From positions 1-48,978 of the forward strand of contig JAKAJO010000105.1 of the NCBI GenBank assembly GCA_021813745.1: a DNA stretch of 48,978 nucleotides, written 5' to 3'. Below are positions 44,985 to 48,978 of this stretch, in pieces; the stretch's first letter is position 1; every line of letters starts with the position of its first letter. A program made the translations under genes and the position numbers. The notes beneath the pieces are model-generated. The model was not told the origin of the DNA, searched no databases, and saw only the letters and a program-made list of their open reading frames with translations. Origin of the DNA: Acidobacteriota bacterium (lineage in GTDB: Bacteria; Acidobacteriota; Terriglobia; Terriglobales; Acidobacteriaceae).

Positions 44985-45013
44985 TTGACACTGAGCATTC
45001 GTGAATCTATACA
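44985..45013 (+). promoter_or_regulatory. Near-consensus promoter of the tiny Lys/Ala-rich gene
   Basis: TTGACA at 44985-44990 and TATACA at 45008-45013 with the ideal 17-base spacer. The transcript would start near 45020, immediately before a small hairpin (CTGCAA at 45022-45027, TTGCAG at 45034-45039). Confidence 0.8.
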
Positions 45014-45075
45014 TTCCTCAACTGCAATTCAAATTGCAGCATCGATGCAACCCATCGAAAAGGGAGAATAGGCAA

Positions 45076-45147
45076 ATGGCAACCAAGAAAGCAGCCAAGA
45101 AGGCACCCGCGAAGAAGGCCGCGAAGAAAACCGCGAAGAAGAAGTAA
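45076..45147 (+). CDS. Tiny Lys/Ala-rich histone H1-like peptide
   Basis: A 23-residue open frame beginning MATKKAAKKAPAKKAAKK and ending in KKK before TAA. It alternates AAKK units as in the DNA-binding tail of H1-like bacterial proteins, with no acidic residue. AGGGAGA lies 7-8 bases before the ATG. A near-consensus promoter and a 17-bp terminator flank it, so it is a complete mini-unit of about 190 bases. It could bind DNA or RNA by charge, or the RNA itself could be the product. Acidobacterial annotations of such short genes are uncertain; I know no named family. Confidence 0.6.
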   Translation: MATKKAAKKAPAKKAAKKTAKKK

Positions 45148-45168
45148 CGGGTCCACCAACCAAAAGGC

Positions 45169-45210
45169 AACACTTCGGGGGACGCTTCAAGCGTCCCCCG
45201 AAGTGTTTTT
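45169..45210 (+). terminator. Strong intrinsic terminator
   Basis: A perfect 17-bp stem (45169-45185 with 45191-45207), a five-base loop TTCAA and a TTTTT run. The stem is symmetric, so on the minus strand an A-rich segment upstream also makes part of a T-run; the main direction is rightward after the tiny gene. Confidence 0.93.
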
Positions 45211-45292
45211 GCGTCTTGTGTCCGGCAACACCGCAAACCCGCGATTCATGCGGGTAAACTGAACATCAGTTGTTTTACACGGATCTCTTGCC

Positions 45293-46024
45293 ATGACTCG
45301 CCGCCGCTGGATTGCCGAACGTTGGGATGAAGCTACCGCCACCATTACCGGCACGCAGGCCGAGCATCTCGCTCGCGTCCTCCGCGCTCAACCCGGCGTT
45401 GAAGCCGACATCGTCGCCGGAGGCCACGTCTTTCACGCCGAGGTCGCAGCCGTCTCTCCCAACGAGATTCGCTTCAATCTCATCGCTGAAGTCCAAGCCG
45501 ATCCCGCCCTGCCCATAACTTTGGTCATGGCCGTTTACAAGTTCGATCACATGGAGTGGGCCATCGAGAAAGCCACCGAACTTGGTGTCGCCGCCATCGC
45601 TCCCGTCGTCTCGCGCAGAACCGAAAAGCATCTCGCCCAGACTGCACCAAAGCGCGCCGAGCGCTGGCGTCGCATCGCGCATGAATCCGCGCAGCAGTCT
45701 CGCCGTTCTGACGTTCCCGTCATCCACGATCCGCAGCCCCTCAACGAAATCGTCGCCGCATTATCCAACGACGTGCGCCTTGTCCTCGCCGAGCAGGAGC
45801 GCTCTACGACCCTGCGTCAGGCACTCACGGAAGTTCTTTCCGCCGCCGGCGACGAAATGCCTTCGCTCCAGATCGCCATCGGACCCGAAGGCGGATGGGC
45901 CCCGAATGAAGAGGCGCTCTTTGACTCGAACGGATGGCGTGCCGTTTCGCTCGGCCCGCGCATCCTCCGCGCAGAAACCGCCGCCATCGCAGCTTTGTCG
46001 ATTACTGCTTCGTTTTTGGAATGA
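45293..46024 (+). CDS. rsmE: 16S rRNA (uracil-1498-N3)-methyltransferase
   Basis: A 243-residue SPOUT methyltransferase that methylates U1498 of 16S rRNA using SAM. The N-terminal PUA-like part (MTRRRWIAERWD, HLARVLRAQPG) precedes the knotted domain, with ATELGVAAIAPVVSRRTE, IGPEGGWAPNEEALF and LGPRILRAETAAIAAL, the last two being the family signatures. The ribosome site before ATG 45293 is weak. The gene is convergent with uxaA, 26 bases apart. Confidence 0.95.
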   Translation: MTRRRWIAERWDEATATITGTQAEHLARVLRAQPGVEADIVAGGHVFHAEVAAVSPNEIRFNLIAEVQADPALPITLVMAVYKFDHMEWAIEKATELGVAAIAPVVSRRTEKHLAQTAPKRAERWRRIAHESAQQSRRSDVPVIHDPQPLNEIVAALSNDVRLVLAEQERSTTLRQALTEVLSAAGDEMPSLQIAIGPEGGWAPNEEALFDSNGWRAVSLGPRILRAETAAIAALSITASFLE

Positions 46025-46050
46025 TGCCTGCTGGCCGTGAGCGACGCAGT

Positions 46051-47676
46051 CTAAAGCGACACGCCGCGCTTCCAAGGGATGAAGTCGTTCTGGCCCAGCA
46101 GCGAAGCCTTCGCATGCCGCTCGCCGCTCGCCACTTCGATGCACAACTCCATCAGCCTGCCCGCGCACTCCGGAATCGTCGTTTCTCCCGTCACAATCCC
46201 GCCCGCGTCGAAGTCGATGATGTCGTCCATCCTCGCCGCCAGCGCTGAGTTCGTCGCAATCTTCATCACCGGCGCAATGGGATTACCCGTCGGCGTTCCC
46301 AGTCCTGTCGTAAAGAGAACCAGGCTTGCGCCCGCGCCGACCTGCGCCGTCACCGCTTCCACATCGTTGCCCGGCGTGCACAGCAGGTTCAGTCCCGGCG
46401 TCGTCGCATACTCAGGAAAATCCAGCACGTCCTTCACTGGCCCCACGCCGCCCTTGCGCGCCGCACCTGCAGATTTGATCGCGTCCGTAACCAGACCGTC
46501 CTCGATATTCCCCGGCGATGGATTCATCTCAAATCCTGAGTGCACCGCGCGCGCCCGCGCCGCATACGCTTCCATCAGTTCATAGAACCTCTGCGCCAGC
46601 GCGTCCGTCGCGCACCGGTTGATCAGTTCCTGCTCCACGCCGTGCAGCTCAGGAAACTCGCTCAGCAGCGTCTTGCCGCCCAGCTCGCCCAGCACATCTG
46701 ACAAATATCCAATCATCGGATTCGCCGAGATTCCGCTGAACCCATCCGACCCGCCGCACTTCAGCCCCACCGAGAGCGCAGCCAGTGGAGCCGCTGTGCG
46801 CCGCGCCTTGTTCGCCTCTTCCAGCGCGGCAAAGGTCTCGTCCAGCGCGCGCGTCATCAGCACGCTCTCGCGCCCGCTCTTCTGCTGGTCAAAGATCAGA
46901 ACCGGCTTCGTCCGTTTCGGATCGCGCTTCTCCACTTCCTCCATCAGGATCGAAGCCTGCGCGTTCTGGCAGCCCAGGCTCAGCACCGTCGCGCCCGCCA
47001 CGTTGGGATGATGGATGTACCCCGCCAGCAACCCGCACAGCGCCCGCGCATCTTCCCGCGTTCCGCCGCATCCGCCATGGTGCGTCAAAAACTTGATCCC
47101 ATCCAGATGAGGAAACACCCGCTCCGCCCGCGCCTGCTTGATCTCGGCAGCGTCCCCGCCGGCACGCCGCGCCATCAGCTCGCGCACATGCTGGCGATAA
47201 CTGCTCCGCGCGGTGCCATAACCCAGCTCTTCTTCCAGAGCCTCCCGCATCTGCTCCACGTTGCGGTTTTCACAAAAGACCAGCGGCAACACCAGCCAGT
47301 AGTTCCGCGTGCCCACCTGCCCATCCGCCCGGTGGTAGCCCATGAACGTCCGCCCCGCCCACGCCGAAGCATCCGGCAGGTGATACGTCACCGGTTGTCG
47401 TGTCGCCGTGTAGGTCTCCGCGCGATGCCGCACATTGCGCTGCGTCAGCCGTCCGCCCCGCGGAATCAAAGCCGTCGCTTCTCCCACCAGCATGCCGTAC
47501 AGCCGAATCACGTCGCCCGGCGCCAGTTCCGTCAGCGCAATCTTGTGCTTCGCGGGAATCGACTCCGCTACGCGCAAGATTGTCTTGCCGCACTCCACGT
47601 CACTGCCCGCTGTCAGCGGCGTCAGCGCCACTCCCACGTTATCCCGCGGATCGATCTGCAGCACGCTCTCTACCAT
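46051..47676 (-). CDS. UxaA-family altronate/galactarate dehydratase
   Basis: A 541-residue enzyme. An N-terminal SAF domain (ESVLQIDPRDNVGVALTPLT) is followed by the D-galactarate/altronate dehydratase core: TFMGYHRADGQVGTRNYW, THHGGCGG, LSLGCQNAQ, KCGGSDGFSGISANP, GGKTLLSEFPELHG and TTGLGTPTGNPIAPV. Such enzymes remove water from sugar acids such as altronate to give 2-keto-3-deoxy acids; conserved Cys residues bind iron. AAGGAG lies upstream of the ATG. It is divergent from the zinc dehydrogenase at 47840, suggesting a sugar-acid route. Altronate versus galactarate cannot be separated here. Confidence 0.9.
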   Translation of the reverse strand: MVESVLQIDPRDNVGVALTPLTAGSDVECGKTILRVAESIPAKHKIALTELAPGDVIRLYGMLVGEATALIPRGGRLTQRNVRHRAETYTATRQPVTYHLPDASAWAGRTFMGYHRADGQVGTRNYWLVLPLVFCENRNVEQMREALEEELGYGTARSSYRQHVRELMARRAGGDAAEIKQARAERVFPHLDGIKFLTHHGGCGGTREDARALCGLLAGYIHHPNVAGATVLSLGCQNAQASILMEEVEKRDPKRTKPVLIFDQQKSGRESVLMTRALDETFAALEEANKARRTAAPLAALSVGLKCGGSDGFSGISANPMIGYLSDVLGELGGKTLLSEFPELHGVEQELINRCATDALAQRFYELMEAYAARARAVHSGFEMNPSPGNIEDGLVTDAIKSAGAARKGGVGPVKDVLDFPEYATTPGLNLLCTPGNDVEAVTAQVGAGASLVLFTTGLGTPTGNPIAPVMKIATNSALAARMDDIIDFDAGGIVTGETTIPECAGRLMELCIEVASGERHAKASLLGQNDFIPWKRGVSL

Positions 47677-47839
47677 GCCACTCCTTCTGGAATCGCAACG
47701 CTCGTGGTCGAACCACCTCTGCCAGCATACAACTTCTCATCACCGCATCGGCCACCCCGTTCTCGCACACCACGCCTGCTCCGCCGTATCATCAACCTTT
47801 CGCTCATTGATTCTCTTTTCCGTCGCAGGAGACGCCCTC

Positions 47840-48856
47840 ATGAAAGCCCTCGTTCTTGAAGCTCCCGGCCAGGCCACCATCCACTCCATTCCAGAACCCG
47901 CTTCCGCCACCGGCGACGACATCCTCCTCCGCGTCCACAAGGTCGGCCTCTGCGGCAGCGATCTCAACTCCTACCGGGGCCGCAATCCGCTCATCACCTT
48001 CCCGCGCATTCCCGGCCACGAAGTCGCCGCCACTGTGGTCGAACCAAATCCCGCCCATCCGCAGTGGACCGCCGGCATGGATGTCACCCTCTCGCCTTAC
48101 TCCAATTGCGGCCAATGCCCGGCCTGCCTGCGCGGCCGTGCAAACGCATGCCAGTTCAACCAGACCCTTGGCGTGCAGCGCGACGGCGCGCTCACCGAAT
48201 ACATCACCGTCCCAGCATCCCGCCTCTACAGCGCCCGCCTCAGCCTCAAGGAACTCTGCCTCGTCGAGCCGCTCACCGTCGGCTTCCATGCCGCCGCTCG
48301 CGGACGCGTCACACAGGACGACATCGTCGTCATCATCGGCTGCGGTGGCGTCGGCCTCGGCGCCGTCGCCGGAGCAGCCTTTCGCGGAGCCACCGTCATC
48401 GGTGTCGACCTCGATGACGCCAAGCTCGCCACCGCGCAGAAGGCCGGTGCCGTCTACCTCATCAACACCGCCCGCGAAGATCTCCACACCCGCCTCGCCG
48501 AGCTCACCAGCGGCCGCGGCCCCGACGTCATCATTGAAGCCATCGGCCTTCCGCACACCTTCCGCGCCGCCGTCGAAGAGGTCGCCTTCACCGGCCGCGT
48601 CGTCTACATCGGCTACGCCAAAGAACACGTCGCCTATGAAACCCGCCTCTTCGTCCAGAAGGAGCTCGACATCCTCGGCTCGCGCAACGCGCAGCCTGAG
48701 GACTTCCGTTCCGTCATCCGCATGTTGGAAGAGCGCCGCTTCCCCGTCGAAGACGCAGTGACCCACACCGTACCGCTCCACGAAGCGCCCGCCATCTTCG
48801 CCGCATGGGACCGCGACCCCGCCCGCTTCACCAAAATCATGATCGATGTGAGCTAG
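47840..48856 (+). CDS. Zinc-dependent alcohol/sugar-acid dehydrogenase (MDR family)
   Basis: A 338-residue medium-chain dehydrogenase. The catalytic zinc region includes GLCGSDLNSYRG and PGHEVAATVV, the structural zinc has four Cys in CGQCPACLRGRANAC, and the NAD-binding fold has GCGGVGLGAVAG. ATG 47840 is used, preceded by CAGGAGA; the longer frame from 47435 runs through uxaA antisense and is wrong. Close families oxidise L-gulonate, galactonate or threonine. The divergent dehydratase makes a sugar-acid 5-dehydrogenase likely, but this is inference. An IS5-like element begins about 55 bases after the stop. Confidence 0.9.
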   Translation: MKALVLEAPGQATIHSIPEPASATGDDILLRVHKVGLCGSDLNSYRGRNPLITFPRIPGHEVAATVVEPNPAHPQWTAGMDVTLSPYSNCGQCPACLRGRANACQFNQTLGVQRDGALTEYITVPASRLYSARLSLKELCLVEPLTVGFHAAARGRVTQDDIVVIIGCGGVGLGAVAGAAFRGATVIGVDLDDAKLATAQKAGAVYLINTAREDLHTRLAELTSGRGPDVIIEAIGLPHTFRAAVEEVAFTGRVVYIGYAKEHVAYETRLFVQKELDILGSRNAQPEDFRSVIRMLEERRFPVEDAVTHTVPLHEAPAIFAAWDRDPARFTKIMIDVS

Positions 48857-48978
48857 GCCGTATCCACATATAGACTTTGCAGGTTTGGGTTGATTTGTTG
48901 CACTTGATTTGTGGCGAGTCGATACGAGTTGAGCGAAGCGCAGTGGATGCGGATCAAGGACATGCTTCCTGGTCGCGT
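48857..48978 (+). mobile_element. Left part of an IS5-like insertion sequence (cut by window edge)
   Basis: The stretch after the dehydrogenase stop leads directly to a transposase start at 48911. The terminal inverted repeat is not certain, and no target duplication can be checked because the right end lies outside. The element boundary is therefore approximate. Confidence 0.5.
48911..48978 (+). CDS. IS5-family transposase, N-terminal fragment
   Basis: An open frame from GTG 48911 to the edge reads VASRYELSEAQWMRIKDMLPG, matching the N-terminus of IS5/IS1182-type transposases (yELtdeQWerIxxLLPg). Only about 22 residues are visible, so the subgroup cannot be stated and no DDE residues can be seen. 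It is the only mobile-element gene found in the window. Confidence 0.7.
   Translation, partial: MASRYELSEAQWMRIKDMLPGR

Overview
The window is GC-rich chromosomal DNA that reads as an acidobacterium, most likely class Terriglobia (Acidobacteriaceae-like). This is inferred from gene content: an Oar-like TonB receptor with an N-terminal carboxypeptidase-regulatory domain, several CRTAC1/ASPIC-UnbV proteins, many TPR proteins, a CxxC-x17-CxxC zinc-ribbon protein and an omega-like small protein upstream of rho. No 16S gene is present, so the placement rests on these families only.

Layout. Bases 1-9000 are mostly housekeeping: a type III polyketide synthase cut by the left edge, a transglutaminase-like protein, lpdA, miaA with a small membrane protein, purD with a DinB-like protein, a zinc-ribbon protein, rpsU, a small coiled-coil protein, a gamma carbonic anhydrase and a PAP2 phosphatase. 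Bases 9117-34495 form a large accessory block for exported proteins. A Tat-exported GH2 enzyme and a TPR protein run rightward. They converge on a four-gene leftward operon: a 1278-residue CRTAC1/thioredoxin-like/TPR fusion, a TPR protein and two CRTAC1 proteins. Divergent from that operon is a rightward set: TonB receptor, terminator, TPR protein, then two tandem copies of a gene pair made of a Tat-exported alkaline-phosphatase-like protein and an unrecognised partner. Bases 34533-40232 carry hrcA-grpE-dnaJ, tRNA-Ala(CGC), a small secreted protein, rho and an rpoZ-like gene. Bases 40808-48856 carry comM/yifB, L-serine dehydratase, a CPBP protease, a tiny Lys/Ala-rich peptide gene with its own promoter and terminator, rsmE, and a divergent sugar-acid pair (uxaA-type dehydratase and a zinc alcohol dehydrogenase). 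An IS5-like transposase begins at the right edge.

How the parts fit. The 11.7-34.5 kb block is the best candidate for an undescribed system. Every member whose N-terminus can be read appears to be exported, five of them with Tat-type signals, and the modules recur (TPR x3 plus one fused, CRTAC1 x2 plus one fused, phosphatase-like x2, partner x2). A divergent promoter region with an inverted repeat lies at its centre. I infer an envelope system for uptake or processing of a surface or glycan-type substrate, with TPR and beta-propeller proteins as scaffolds. The substrate cannot be read from the sequence.
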